Of a DNA stretch of 64,000 nucleotides, positions 47,571-57,180 are shown in pieces. The DNA is from PALSA-243 sp963743705 (lineage in GTDB: Bacteria > Acidobacteriota > Terriglobia > Bryobacterales > Bryobacteraceae): positions 62,001 through 126,000 of the forward strand of contig CAVUQS010000012.1 in assembly GCA_963743705.1 (NCBI GenBank). Reading direction: 5' to 3'. How positions within the stretch are numbered: position 1 is the first letter of the stretch; each line of letters opens with the position of its first letter. Both the position numbers and the translations under genes were made by a program. Below the pieces are notes generated by a model. The model saw only the letters and a program-made list of their open reading frames with translations. It did not search any database and was not told the DNA's origin.

Positions 47571-47754
47571 GCAGGCGTCCGCGTTTTACGAGGTGCGCTT
47601 TGATCTTTTCGAGGGGGATACCCTTTTCCTTGCGGCGCGATTCTGAAATCAGTCCGTCCCAAAAATCCTCAAGCACCGAGCCGTATCTTTTCAGGTCGAT
47701 TTGAACAGCCACCTTGCGTCCCTTCTCATCGGTGACAAACTGGATTCCCGTCAT
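47563..47754 (-). CDS. Antitoxin partner of the RelE-type toxin
   Basis: A 63-residue protein (MTGIQFVTDEKGRKVAVQIDLKRYG) with a basic C-terminal helix (EKIKAHLVKRGRLRE). ATG 47754 is preferred, with AAGGA upstream; an earlier ATG at 47790 would add 12 basic residues. No clear DNA-binding motif is visible, which is common in this small group found before RelE genes. Antitoxin identity comes from position and overlap with the toxin. Confidence 0.75.
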   Translation of the reverse strand: MTGIQFVTDEKGRKVAVQIDLKRYGSVLEDFWDGLISESRRKEKGIPLEKIKAHLVKRGRLRE

Positions 47755-47793
47755 GGCTTCATTGTCCTTCAGGTGACGGCGCCGCCGCACCGC

Positions 47794-48432
47794 TTAAGAC
47801 GAGGTCGTCCACCACCGACGTCCGCGTGGCCCCGCCCAACTCATCGGCAAAACCGGACTCGCCCTAACAGCGGTGGTCTTCACCTTCCGCGCGGCGTTGC
47901 CTTCGACGATCACCGTTTCACCAATGCTGGTGATCTGGTATAACTGGCGGGCGAAGCCGAGCGGCAGATGGACACAGCCGTGGCTTTCCGGGTAGCCGGG
48001 CACGCCTCCCGCGTGCAGTGCGGCGCCGTCTTCGGTGAAGCGCTGTGTGTAGGGCATCGACGCGTTGTAATACTTGTTCGAGTGATGTTTCACGTCCTTC
48101 ATCAGGATCGTGAACGTACCCGTCGGCGTGCCGAAGCCGCGTTTACCGGATGAGATGGTGCTGACTCCGATCGGAACGCCATTGCGATACACGGTGAGCA
48201 CCTGGCGTGATAGATCGATGTGAATGACTACCGGCCCGTCGGGCTCGAGGTCTGGCGCAAATACAGATTGCCCAGGTCTGAGTCTCTGAGTCAGCCGGTC
48301 TAATGCTTCCGGTGAACTAATCTTTAACCCTTGCGCGTTCAGATGCGATGCCGGGCCTGCGCCAATACCGAGGAGGACGCAGGCGTAGAGAGCGGCGCCC
48401 AGCCGAATTTCCCTGCCCTGGTTGCGGGTCAT
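47794..48432 (-). CDS. L,D-transpeptidase (YkuD domain)
   Basis: A 212-residue exported protein. The signal peptide is about 1-33. The YkuD domain is about 66-190, with IDLSRQVLTVYRNGVPIGVSTISSGKRGFGTPTG and the catalytic H140-x-G, then H151-G-C153 in ESHGCVHLPLGFA. The enzyme forms 3-3 peptidoglycan cross-links or attaches lipoproteins to peptidoglycan. Cys153 is the nucleophile. Sequence and length are canonical. Confidence 0.93.
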   Translation of the reverse strand: MTRNQGREIRLGAALYACVLLGIGAGPASHLNAQGLKISSPEALDRLTQRLRPGQSVFAPDLEPDGPVVIHIDLSRQVLTVYRNGVPIGVSTISSGKRGFGTPTGTFTILMKDVKHHSNKYYNASMPYTQRFTEDGAALHAGGVPGYPESHGCVHLPLGFARQLYQITSIGETVIVEGNAARKVKTTAVRASPVLPMSWAGPRGRRWWTTSS

Positions 48433-48466
48433 ATCTCCTCCGCATGTTACTCACGTTGGGCGGGCC

Positions 48467-49312
48467 CTAGTCCCGCCAGGCCAGGTTAAAACGGCCGCCG
48501 TCCACATCTCCATCCATATCCACCGAGCGCACGCTTCCGTCTTTGTTCAATCTGATCTTCATGCGTCCACTGGCGGCCGCCGATTTGGAATAGTGATTTC
48601 CGGTGACAAGGTCGGCATTAATAGTGGTGGTGTCCATGGTGGTGATCCTGCCGGCGAAGCTGAATGTGCCCGTGCCGGCGTTGGTATCGAAGGTGGCGGT
48701 GACTCCGCTGGTCGACCGGTCAATGTTGACGGTCACGCCGCGCAGATCGTAGCGAGGTCCGCCGTCACGATTGAAATCGCCTCTTCCGGAGCCGGTGAAA
48801 TTCGATGGCGGCGCCATACCCCAAGACTTGTTGCTCCAACCGCCGCCGTTATAACCGCCGCCATAGGCGCGGTCCGCCGAAGAATCCGTACCCGAATACC
48901 GGCCGCCCCACGTAATATCGCCAGTGTAGGTTTCAGCGCCGGCCTTTGGATCGTCGATGCGAATGATTGCCGTTCCGCCGGTGGAATTCGGGTCCCTCAG
49001 CAGCTTTTGGCTACCGCGCCCATCGACCCCGCGAAACCGGAAGCCATCTGGATTTCGCGGCAATGCCTGGTTGCAATCGAGCCTGCGCCAACTTGCGGGC
49101 CTGCCGGAAAGCGTGCGCAAATACCCGCTATCCGCGCGAATTTCCACATCGGCGGTTCCATCGACTACCACCTCGAAGGTGCATTTTCCGTAGCCTGCCC
49201 CGCCGCTAACGCTCGCGCGAATGTTTGGGTCTTGTCCAAAGACCGGAAACTGCAATACTGCCGATGTAAACGCGACGATAAGAAGTCGATTCGTTCGTTT
49301 GCTTACTATCAT
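48467..49312 (-). CDS. Exported Gly/Asp-rich protein, unknown function
   Basis: A 281-residue exported protein. The start at 49312 has GAGGT upstream and opens a signal peptide ending in FPVFGQD. After cleavage there are a Cys pair (GKCTFEVVV and RLDCNQAL), a Gly/Tyr/Asn-rich middle (YGGGYNGGGWSNKSWG), and a beta-rich C-terminal part (TFDTNAGTGTFSFAGRITT, MKIRLNKDGSVRSVDMDGDVDG). No family recognised. It lies in line before the L,D-transpeptidase gene. Confidence 0.7.
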   Translation of the reverse strand: MIVSKRTNRLLIVAFTSAVLQFPVFGQDPNIRASVSGGAGYGKCTFEVVVDGTADVEIRADSGYLRTLSGRPASWRRLDCNQALPRNPDGFRFRGVDGRGSQKLLRDPNSTGGTAIIRIDDPKAGAETYTGDITWGGRYSGTDSSADRAYGGGYNGGGWSNKSWGMAPPSNFTGSGRGDFNRDGGPRYDLRGVTVNIDRSTSGVTATFDTNAGTGTFSFAGRITTMDTTTINADLVTGNHYSKSAAASGRMKIRLNKDGSVRSVDMDGDVDGGRFNLAWRD

Positions 49313-49549
49313 TTTTTTCCGACCTCGCATTCATTCGAGTTCAGTTGAAGTAAGCGCCTCGGTGTCTCGTACTGCGTCTATAGTTACAACTCTCCCGATC
49401 GTTTCATTCGATCCTTCGGCGCGCGCTAACCGGAGCAGCGCGCACACGGCCATCGTTTCTCTAGATGCATGCGGGAAAAGACAGATTTATTAACGCGGGG
49501 CCAGGCGCGTCCCGGCCCGTTTCGCCCGTCGCGGGATGCCGTCTCTCCG

Positions 49550-50806
49550 TTACTGGAACAATTGCGGCGCGAACTCGTCCAGGTAATTGCGCCAGTTGAT
49601 CCAGGTGTGGCCGCCCGTGCTCTCGTGGAAAACCGGCGTAAAGCCGTGCTTTTTGAAGAGATCAACGGTGAGCTTCGTGTTCTCGAGAAGTCCGTCATCG
49701 GAGCCGGTCGAGAACCAGAACAGCTTCAGCCCCTTCTTAAGAGCGGCGTTGTCCAACTGCGCCGCATGCTCTTTCTCCCACGGTTGGTCGCCCGTGGCGG
49801 CAGGCGCCGGCGGTGGGGTGGCCGCTTGTCCGCCGCGGCCGCGGCCGCCGGTCGGGAAAACACCCAGCAGACCGGAGCTATACACGCCCAGATACGCGAA
49901 CTTATCCAGGTTCGGAATCCCGATATTCAACGTTTGAGCGCCGCCCATCGAGAGCCCCGCCAGCGCGCGGTGCGAGCGATCGGCGATGATGCGGTATCTC
50001 GCCTCCGCCAGCGGCATGATGTCGCTCTCGAAATCTTCGACGAAATCATCGTTGAACATCATCTGTCCCGGCGCCGCCGCGCCCCTGCCAGCGGGCGGCT
50101 GCGTGTTGGTGTGCCCGGCGGGCATTACCACCACCATCGGTTTCGCTTTTTTCGCCGCGATGAGGTTGTCGAGAATGAATCCGGCGCGGCCGACCGATGT
50201 CCAGGAATCGTCGCAATCGCCGGCGCCGTGCAATAGATAGAAGATCGGGTATTTCTGCGTGGAAGTCTCATAGCCCGGAGGCGTGTAAACGTGGAGCCGC
50301 CGGAATCTCCGGAGCGACTTCGAATAGTACGTCACCGACGCGACCGCACCGTGCGGCACGTCCTTGGTATCCATGAAGTCCGCGCCGGGCACGTACACCA
50401 GGCTCCACGAGTTGTTGTTCGATTCGCTCGTCGAGGGATTGCGGGAATCCAGAGTGGAAACGCCGTCCACCGTGAAGTTGTAGCGGTAGGCGCCGGGATC
50501 CACCGGTCCGAACGACAATTCCCAAACGCCGTTCTCGCCCTTCGTCATCGGCCCTGCCTGCATCATGCCGGGAATATCGCCCCCGCTGACGCGCACACTT
50601 TCCGCTTTAGGAGCGTAAATGCGAAATACGATCTTGTGGTCGGGCGTTAGCTCCGGCGACACATACGACGGCCTCGGCGCACCGCGTCCGGGGGCGCCGC
50701 GGCCTGGGTCGGCGGCCTGTCCGCCGGGCTGCGCCAGCGCAATCGTAGACGCCGCCAATGTCGAAACGGCTATCGCCGTCAGCGTGGATAAAAATCGATG
50801 CCTCAC
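49550..50806 (-). CDS. Exported esterase with N-terminal E-set domain
   Basis: 418 residues from GTG 50806, which begins a signal peptide (HRFLSTLTAIAVSTLAASTIALAQ); GAGGA precedes it. Residues about 45-140 form an Ig-like E-set/CBM48-type domain (HKIVFRIYAPKAESVRVSGGDIPG, GPVDPGAYRYNFTVDGV). The rest is an alpha/beta hydrolase of the enterochelin-esterase/feruloyl-esterase type: YLLHGAGDCDDSW, nucleophile Ser in ALAGLSMGGAQ, catalytic Asp in STGSDDGLL and His in ESTGGHTW. It probably frees acyl or aryl esters from plant polymers. A Pro/Gly/Arg-rich loop (GGRGRGGQAATPPPAPA) interrupts the hydrolase. Confidence 0.9.
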   Translation of the reverse strand: MRHRFLSTLTAIAVSTLAASTIALAQPGGQAADPGRGAPGRGAPRPSYVSPELTPDHKIVFRIYAPKAESVRVSGGDIPGMMQAGPMTKGENGVWELSFGPVDPGAYRYNFTVDGVSTLDSRNPSTSESNNNSWSLVYVPGADFMDTKDVPHGAVASVTYYSKSLRRFRRLHVYTPPGYETSTQKYPIFYLLHGAGDCDDSWTSVGRAGFILDNLIAAKKAKPMVVVMPAGHTNTQPPAGRGAAAPGQMMFNDDFVEDFESDIMPLAEARYRIIADRSHRALAGLSMGGAQTLNIGIPNLDKFAYLGVYSSGLLGVFPTGGRGRGGQAATPPPAPAATGDQPWEKEHAAQLDNAALKKGLKLFWFSTGSDDGLLENTKLTVDLFKKHGFTPVFHESTGGHTWINWRNYLDEFAPQLFQ

Positions 50807-51101
50807 GTGGTCCTCACTTCCTGCAGGCAGAACTGCCAATAGAACGGATTCTATACCCCCTCTGGGGACGGCACAAGCGGCGCCGCTTTTCACCTCGGCT
50901 CCGCCCCGCGGTAGCCGTTTAGACACTACCTCGACGCCCCCAGGTGTGTCATACTGCGATCACGAAATTGGGTGATGTAGGCGGATTAGTTGCATGTAAC
51001 GGGATCTCCGCGTAGGGAGTAAGTGTAGCGTTCGCCTGCCGCAAGTCTCAGCTTAAAAACAGTCTCAGATGCTCTTAGTGGGAGCTTCTATGCGAGGGGT
51101 C
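50807..51101. other. Intergenic region between esterase and Oar-like gene
   Basis: About 295 bp between divergent genes. I see no gene, no strong dyad and no recognisable RNA. The centre (50880-50960) is GC-rich and the last 60 bp become AT-richer (CTTAAAAACAG at about 51051-51061), which is where the promoter of the Oar-like gene should be. Confidence 0.5.
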
Positions 51102-54100
51102 ATGTCCAAGAAGACGATTTTCCTGCCTCTTTTTTCTCTCCTTGTCTGTGGAATGGGATATTCGCAGACCACCAGCGGTTCGATCGCTGGCAGCGTTGTG
51201 GACGCGCAGCATGCAGCGGTCGTAAACGCAGCGGTAACTGCCCGTGAGCAGGAACAAAAATTCAGTTTGAACGCGAAAAGCGATGAAGCCGGACGCTTTG
51301 TGTTCGCGCAGCTTCCTCCCGGCACCTACACGATCGCCATCGAAGCCCCAGGCTTCAAGAAGATGGATCGCGCGGGAATCATTCTCAACGCCAATGACAA
51401 GTTAGCGCTCGGCGATTTAGCCATGGAAGTCGGAGCAGTCACCGAGCAGGTTGAAGTATCCGCGCAGGCGATCACGCTGCAAACAGAAAGCGCGGAACGT
51501 TCCTCCGCGTTGGTTGCGACGCAAATTGAAAACATCGCGGTCAACAGCCGCAGTTACCTCGATCTGGTGAAGCTGGTTCCGGGCGTGGTCAGCACGGTGA
51601 ACCTGCAGACCGCCGGACCGGGCGGCCTCGCCAATATCTCGGTGAATGGCACGCGCACCAATTCCAATCAGTTGACTATTAATGGCATTAGCAACGTCGA
51701 CACGGGTTCGAACGGCAGCGCCAACGTGACACTGAGTCTCGACTCAGTCCAGGAATTCAAGATTCTGACCGGCGTCTATCAGGCGGAATATGGCCGTTCG
51801 ATGGGCGCGCAGATTTCGGTGGTGACTAAGAGCGGCTCTTCGCAGTTCCACGGCAGCGCTTACTGGTTCCACCGTAACGACAGTCTCAACGCCAATAACT
51901 GGCTCAACAACCGCAACGGACTGCCGCGGAATCTTTTCCGGTTCAACGATCTCGGTTATACCTTGGGCGGCCCAGTATACATTCCCAAACTGCTGCCCAA
52001 CAAACAGAAGTTGTTCTTCTTCTGGAGCGAGGAATTTCAACGGCAGTTGCGGCCGCAGGGCGCGCACAACGTAGAAGTGCCCACAGCGTTGGAACGTACT
52101 GGAGACTACTCGAAAAGCGTCGATAACAACGGGAACCCTTTCACCATTAAAGACCCGACCACGGGCAATCCGTTCCCGGGGAATGTCATTCCCACCGACC
52201 GCCTATATGCGCCTGGCGTGGCATTGCTCAAGATGTTGCCGGCGCCGAACGTAAGCAACTCTTGCAACGTGGCGCCCGGAACGGCAGGCTGCATCAAGGG
52301 CTACGACTATCAATCGCAGGTTTCGGATCAGTATCCAAGGCGCGAAGACCTCGTACGCATCGATTACAACCTCACCTCAAAGATGCGCCTCTTCGGGCAT
52401 TTCATCAATAACAACAACACCTACCAGTCGTATTACGGCTCATTCGTACTGGGCGCGAACCTGCCCATTTCGGAGATTCAATACGCCAACCCCGGTTATA
52501 GCTGGGCGGTCGGCAGCAGTTATGTATTCGGCCCCACGGTTACCAACGAATTCAACTTCGGAGTAAGTAGCAACAGCATTCTGATCGACCAGACCGGCGC
52601 AGGCTACACGCGCAAGGGTTCGGGCGTGAACTTGCCGCTGCTTTATCAGAATGCCGTGCAGCGCGACTATCTGCCCTCGGTGGCGTTCGGCGGCAGCCGC
52701 CTGGCGAACAGCCCCGCGTTCGGATCGAGCGACGCGCCGTTCATCAACTACAACACCACTTTCGACATTACGGACAGCGTCGCCAAGGTGTGGAACAATC
52801 ACACCATTAAAGCCGGCGCGTACATGCAACGCAGCCGCAAGAACCAAACGTCCTTCGGGGCGTTTGACGGCAGCTACAACTTCGGCGATAACTCGTCGAA
52901 CCCCTACGATACGGGTTACGGCTACGCCAATGCCGCACTGGGCGTGTTTAATAACTTCTCGCAAGCCGCTAACTTCATCAATGGCCAGTATCGCTATTGG
53001 AACGTCGAGTTCTACGCGCAGGATACCTGGAAAGTCACGCGCCGCTTGACGCTCGATTACGGCATTCGCGCCGCCTGGTATCAGCCGCAGTACGACACGT
53101 CGCTTCAAGCCTCCACCTTCGTGCTGAGCCAGTGGCAAACCGGCCAGGCGCCGCGGCTTTATGCGCCGCAGATCGTCAATGGCGTGCGTTCGGCGGTCGA
53201 TTCCGTGACCGGCCAGGTGCTTCCGGCCGCGGACATCGGCTTCATCGTCCCGGGCACCGGCAATGTGGCCAACGGCATCGCGCAGGGCGGCGTCAACGGC
53301 TTCTCCAAATACTTGCAGGATAACCGGCCGCCGCAGTGGGGCCCGCGCGTCGGCATTGCGTGGGATCCGACCGGCGAGCAGAAGATTGTCATCCGGACCG
53401 GCGGCGGCGTCTATTACGACCGCTTCCAGGGCAACCGTGTGTTCGATTTTGTCCGCAACCCACCGCTCGGCATCCAGCCAACGTTGAACTACGGCTACGT
53501 CAATACCATCAACCCGTCCACCGCACTGCTTTCGCCGCCCAGCTTCTATGCCGCGGATCCTTCGGGAAAGATCCCCAGCACTTACAACTTCACGTTTGGC
53601 GTGCAGACCAAGTTACCGTTCGGAATGGTTCTGGATGCGGCCTATGTAGGCGCCCTGTCGCGGCACCTGCAGGATAACCGCAATCTCAATTACGTTCCGT
53701 TCGGGACGGCGTTCCTGCCGCAGAACCAGGATCCGACCATCAGTTCCACCCTGCCCGGCGGCACTGCGCTGCCGGCCAACTTCCTGCGCCGCCTGCGCGG
53801 TATTTCCGATATCAACCTGTACGAATCGACCGCCACCGGCAACTACAATTCCTTCCAGGTCACGGTAGACCGGCGCGTGGGCCACCTCTTTGTGGGGATG
53901 GCGTACGCGTGGTCGAAGGATCTCACTACCGCCACTTCTGACACCAGCTTCGTACGGCCAGATCAATATACGAGACAGGCGTATTATGGTCCTTCCGGAA
54001 ACGATCGCCGGCAGAGTTTCGCCCTGAACTATGTGTACAACCTGCCGGAACTGATCCGGTCGGGTAGCGCAGTTCGCGGCGTGCTGGGCGGCTGGCAGTT

Positions 54101-54608
54101 ATCCGGAGTGACTCGCTTCCAGAGCGGCGCCCCGTACGGAATCGGCTACAGCATCACCGGAGCGAGCGGCGTGAACATCACCGGTTCCACGACGGAAGGC
54201 GCGCGCGTCTATCTTCTGGGGAACCCGAGCACCGGCAGCAGCAACCCCTATAACCGGCTGAACGCGGCCGCCGTGGCGCCCCCGCAAGTCGGCAGCATCG
54301 GTCTGGAATCGGGCGTCAATTATATGACTGGCCCCGGCATCAGCAACTGGGACCTCTCTTTGCAGAAGAGCTTCTCCATCAAAGAGCGGGTGCACATGGA
54401 ACTGCGCGCCGACGCATTCAATGTGTTCAACCATACCCAGTTCAGCGGCGTGAACAGCACCATCACCTATTCCTCATTCACCAATCTCACGCCGACTAAC
54501 TTGTATCTCAACTCCAGCGGAACTGTAAACAACATCAACGGGTTCGGGACCGTCAATGGCGCCCGTGATCCGCGCATCATGCAATTAGTAGTCCGGTTGA
54601 AGTTCTAA
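51102..54608 (+). CDS. Oar-like TonB-dependent outer-membrane protein
   Basis: A 1,168-residue outer-membrane protein: signal peptide 1-22 (IFLPLFSLLVCGMGYSQ), carboxypeptidase-regulatory domain about 25-110 (SGSIAGSVVDAQHAAVVNAAVTA), plug with QTESAERSSALVATQIENIAVNSR and ISVNGTRTNSNQLTINGI, then the Oar-type barrel ending in IMQLVVRLKF. ATG 51102 has GAGGGG four bases upstream; the 11 upstream in-frame codons are unlikely. Third such protein in the window. It is followed by a strong terminator and faces the esterase gene, so it may take up esterase products. Confidence 0.92.
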   Translation: MSKKTIFLPLFSLLVCGMGYSQTTSGSIAGSVVDAQHAAVVNAAVTAREQEQKFSLNAKSDEAGRFVFAQLPPGTYTIAIEAPGFKKMDRAGIILNANDKLALGDLAMEVGAVTEQVEVSAQAITLQTESAERSSALVATQIENIAVNSRSYLDLVKLVPGVVSTVNLQTAGPGGLANISVNGTRTNSNQLTINGISNVDTGSNGSANVTLSLDSVQEFKILTGVYQAEYGRSMGAQISVVTKSGSSQFHGSAYWFHRNDSLNANNWLNNRNGLPRNLFRFNDLGYTLGGPVYIPKLLPNKQKLFFFWSEEFQRQLRPQGAHNVEVPTALERTGDYSKSVDNNGNPFTIKDPTTGNPFPGNVIPTDRLYAPGVALLKMLPAPNVSNSCNVAPGTAGCIKGYDYQSQVSDQYPRREDLVRIDYNLTSKMRLFGHFINNNNTYQSYYGSFVLGANLPISEIQYANPGYSWAVGSSYVFGPTVTNEFNFGVSSNSILIDQTGAGYTRKGSGVNLPLLYQNAVQRDYLPSVAFGGSRLANSPAFGSSDAPFINYNTTFDITDSVAKVWNNHTIKAGAYMQRSRKNQTSFGAFDGSYNFGDNSSNPYDTGYGYANAALGVFNNFSQAANFINGQYRYWNVEFYAQDTWKVTRRLTLDYGIRAAWYQPQYDTSLQASTFVLSQWQTGQAPRLYAPQIVNGVRSAVDSVTGQVLPAADIGFIVPGTGNVANGIAQGGVNGFSKYLQDNRPPQWGPRVGIAWDPTGEQKIVIRTGGGVYYDRFQGNRVFDFVRNPPLGIQPTLNYGYVNTINPSTALLSPPSFYAADPSGKIPSTYNFTFGVQTKLPFGMVLDAAYVGALSRHLQDNRNLNYVPFGTAFLPQNQDPTISSTLPGGTALPANFLRRLRGISDINLYESTATGNYNSFQVTVDRRVGHLFVGMAYAWSKDLTTATSDTSFVRPDQYTRQAYYGPSGNDRRQSFALNYVYNLPELIRSGSAVRGVLGGWQLSGVTRFQSGAPYGIGYSITGASGVNITGSTTEGARVYLLGNPSTGSSNPYNRLNAAAVAPPQVGSIGLESGVNYMTGPGISNWDLSLQKSFSIKERVHMELRADAFNVFNHTQFSGVNSTITYSSFTNLTPTNLYLNSSGTVNNINGFGTVNGARDPRIMQLVVRLKF

Positions 54609-54618
54609 TTCAAACGGC

Positions 54619-54656
54619 GCGCTCCGCCCGGTCCCTCGCGGGCGGAGCGCTTTTTT
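54619..54656 (+). terminator. Intrinsic terminator after the third Oar-like gene
   Basis: A perfect 12-bp stem (GCGCTCCGCCCG at 54619-54630 with its complement at 54639-54650) with an 8-base loop is followed by six Ts. It lies 10 bp after the stop codon. Confidence 0.95.
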
Positions 54657-54715
54657 CGACGATTAGCGGCGATAATCGTTGAAATGGACACCATCACCGC
54701 GCACGGGCTCGTGCG

Positions 54716-55948
54716 ATGAACCAAGGCCCCACATCGCTTCAAGGGATTCGCGTGCTAGATTTTTCGCACGCGCTCGCCGGGCCATATTGCACGCTGCTGT
54801 TGGCCGACTTCGGCGCCAGCGTCTTCAAGCTGGAAAGCGCATCCGGCGGGGATATGGGGCGCGGGTGGGGACCGCCCTTCGCCGCCGGCCAGTCCTATTT
54901 TTTTCGCGGCCTGAACCGCGGGAAGAGTGGAATCTCCATCGATCTCAAGCGGCCGGAAGGAATCGCTCTGTGCCTGCGCCTGATCGAGAAGATGGACGTG
55001 CTCGTCGAGAATTTCCGCCCTGGCACCATGGACCGCTTAGGACTCGGTTACGGGGCCGCATCGCAGCGCAATCCCCGGCTGGTTTACTGCTCCATTTCGG
55101 GATACGGCCAGGAAGGTCCGTCGCGCGATCAGGCTGCGATGGATTTGATCGTCGAGTGCTCCAGCGGCTTCATGAGCATCACCGGAACCGAAGCGGGCGA
55201 ACAGGTGCGCAGCGGATACGCCGTGGCTGACATCAACGCCGGCCTGTTTTCAGTCATCGGAATTCTGATGGCGCTGCGCGCCCGCGATGTCACGGGGCGT
55301 GGGCAGTACGTCGATGTGTCGATGCTCGACGGCATGATCTCGGCCATGTCGTCCAATTACATGTCGTTCCTTGGCTCGGGCAATATGCCGCGGCCGTTGG
55401 GCAGCGCATTTCCCACCGTGGTTCCGTATCGCGTGTTCGACGCTAAAGACCGCAGCTTTTCGATCGCCGTAGGCAGCGAAAAACTTTGGTCGGCGTTTTG
55501 CCGCGCGATCGGCAGAACGGATCTGGAAAATCATCCGGACTATTGCACTAATGGCCAGCGTGTCATTAACCGCCCCGCGCTCGAAGCGATTCTCGCTTCC
55601 GTCTTCGGCGAGCGTAGCGCCTCCGAATGGCTCGAGCGGCTCGGTTCGGCCGGCATCCCGTGTTCGCCGGTGCGGACGTTTGCGGAAGTGGTGGAAGATC
55701 CACAGGCTGAGATTCGAAATATGTTTCCGGCGATCGATTGCCCCTCTGCCGGTTCGCATCGCGTCATCGGGCCGCCGGTGAAGTTGTCAGAGACGCCCGG
55801 CCGTATCGGCGCGCCGTCGCCGGAACTAGGTGAGCATACCGCCGCCGCGCTTGCGGAGTTACTACACCTTGACGAAAACGCAATCGATAGCCTGATCGAT
55901 GCGGGCATCGTCTTCGCTGGCGGCAGCCCTAATGTAAACGGGGAATAA
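54716..55948 (+). CDS. CoA-transferase, family III (CaiB/BaiF type)
   Basis: A 410-residue class III CoA-transferase. N-terminal LQGIRVLDFSHALAGPYCTLLLADFGASVFKLE, then GKSGISIDLKRPEGIALCLRLIEKMDVLVENFRPGTMDRLGLGY, then YCSISGYGQEGP and a candidate active-site Asp in QAAMDLIVECSSG. The C-terminal part carries GIPCSPVRTFAEVVEDPQ. Such enzymes move CoA between carboxylic acids in degradation of aromatic acids, carnitine or oxalate. The donor and acceptor are not predictable. It stands alone. Confidence 0.92.
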   Translation: MNQGPTSLQGIRVLDFSHALAGPYCTLLLADFGASVFKLESASGGDMGRGWGPPFAAGQSYFFRGLNRGKSGISIDLKRPEGIALCLRLIEKMDVLVENFRPGTMDRLGLGYGAASQRNPRLVYCSISGYGQEGPSRDQAAMDLIVECSSGFMSITGTEAGEQVRSGYAVADINAGLFSVIGILMALRARDVTGRGQYVDVSMLDGMISAMSSNYMSFLGSGNMPRPLGSAFPTVVPYRVFDAKDRSFSIAVGSEKLWSAFCRAIGRTDLENHPDYCTNGQRVINRPALEAILASVFGERSASEWLERLGSAGIPCSPVRTFAEVVEDPQAEIRNMFPAIDCPSAGSHRVIGPPVKLSETPGRIGAPSPELGEHTAAALAELLHLDENAIDSLIDAGIVFAGGSPNVNGE

Positions 55949-55952
55949 AAAA

Positions 55953-56035
55953 TCTCTTATTCACCGCGAAGACGCTGAGCTACCGGGCAGGAGCTTCTTT
56001 CCCGGCGTCTCCGCGTCTCCGCGATGAATAAGAGA
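55953..56035. repeat. REP-like long inverted repeat
   Basis: Two 23-bp arms (55953-55975 and 56013-56035) are reverse complements with only two mismatches. The core is the CACCGCGAAGACGC type common in intergenic repeats. The interior holds a second short stem (CCGGGCAGGAG... TTTCCCGG). It sits just after the CoA-transferase stop and before the convergent end of the next gene. It could serve as a bidirectional terminator or be a dispersed intergenic element. Confidence 0.75.
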
Positions 56036-56058
56036 ATCAAGGGGGGAGTTGCGATGGA

Positions 56059-56871
56059 TCAGAACGTATAACCAACCATGAAGCGCAGATGCGGCGTGGT
56101 CCAAACGCTCGACTTGACTTCGAGAAACATTCCTTTCCGCCATTGCATGCCCATGAAAACGTTCAGACCGGCATTGAATGAGAAACTGTTGAAATCATGA
56201 GCGCAGAGGCAGGCCCAAGAAAGGCCTGGTCCAGCGCCGATATATGTAGACCAGGGGCCAAGGCGATTCGTGAGCGGTAACCGGTAGACGCCTTCCAGGT
56301 TTAGAGTGAAGTTTTTCGTGATTTCTCCCAGTCCAAACTCGAAACCGGGGCGGAAGTAGATGTCTCCAAAAATCGGACCAAACTTCGCGTTGATTCCGAA
56401 TAGCACGGTTTCGGTGTCGAGCGAGAAACCCGTGTACAAGCCGACGCTGTAACCACGCGCCGCGCGTTGAATGGCCTTATCGAGATTTTGGATCGACTGT
56501 GGAACCGTGGAAGGGTGAGTAACCGGAGGCGGCGTAAGGGCGGAGATCGCGATGAACCGCGCGAGTCTCACATCCGGATCGTCTCCGGGCACGGAGATGA
56601 TCGTTACGCCAGAGCCCGGCGCAATTTTGCCCGACGGCTTGACGGCGTCTTTATCAATGATAAACAGCTGATACAGGCCTGTTCCATCCTGTCTGATCAT
56701 GATGGTGTGCTTTGAAGCCGACACCACAAACCCTATCGTTGTAATCTCATCCGGCGCGCTATAAGTTGCGGCCCCATAGGGTACGGGATTGGCGGTCTGG
56801 CCAATGGCCGGGGGCGCGGCAACTCCAGCAGTCAGGATTGTCGTTAAAATCGCAAGTTGATATGTACGCAT
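56059..56871 (-). CDS. Exported beta-rich, probably outer-membrane protein
   Basis: 270 residues from ATG 56871, which opens a signal peptide (RTYQLAILTTILTAGVAAPPAIGQ); 21 codons upstream are open but not typical. The first domain (about 40-110) is beta-rich (TTIGFVVSASKHTIMIRQDGTGLYQLFII). The rest has alternating strands (GYSVGLYTGFSLDTETVLFGINAKFGPIFGDIYF, FTLNLEGVYRLPL, GPWSTYIGAGPGLSWA) and ends HLRFMVGYTF, like an outer-membrane barrel. Function unknown. Confidence 0.7.
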   Translation of the reverse strand: MRTYQLAILTTILTAGVAAPPAIGQTANPVPYGAATYSAPDEITTIGFVVSASKHTIMIRQDGTGLYQLFIIDKDAVKPSGKIAPGSGVTIISVPGDDPDVRLARFIAISALTPPPVTHPSTVPQSIQNLDKAIQRAARGYSVGLYTGFSLDTETVLFGINAKFGPIFGDIYFRPGFEFGLGEITKNFTLNLEGVYRLPLTNRLGPWSTYIGAGPGLSWACLCAHDFNSFSFNAGLNVFMGMQWRKGMFLEVKSSVWTTPHLRFMVGYTF

Positions 56872-57180
56872 GCTGATTTGGCTTTCTCCCACGAGCCCAC
56901 GGGGCTCTCCACGGCGGGCCGACGAATCGGCCACCTTTCCCGCGGTGATGGTATTTAAATTGACTAACCTCTCTACAGTGTTAGGATTCTTGCTCCGTCT
57001 GCGAGACTAGATGTGCACAGACTTGACCTGATGCAAAATCTGAGAACGTGTTGTGACTTCTGAACATGCGCTCTGCGTCACGCAACGAAACGCGCAACGC
57101 GCGCGGCGGATTGTCGATTTGCTAACGCCCGATGGCGCGGAAGCGTGACGCTCGCCGCACGAAAAGGCGATAATCGAAAG
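56872..57180. other. Intergenic region with no gene seen
   Basis: About 310 bp between divergent genes. It includes an AT-rich patch at 56946-57000 (TATTTAAATTGACTAACC) that may carry the promoter of the outer-membrane-type gene. A second stretch with a TTGACC is at about 57024-57029. No RNA gene, dyad or conserved ORF is apparent. Confidence 0.5.
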
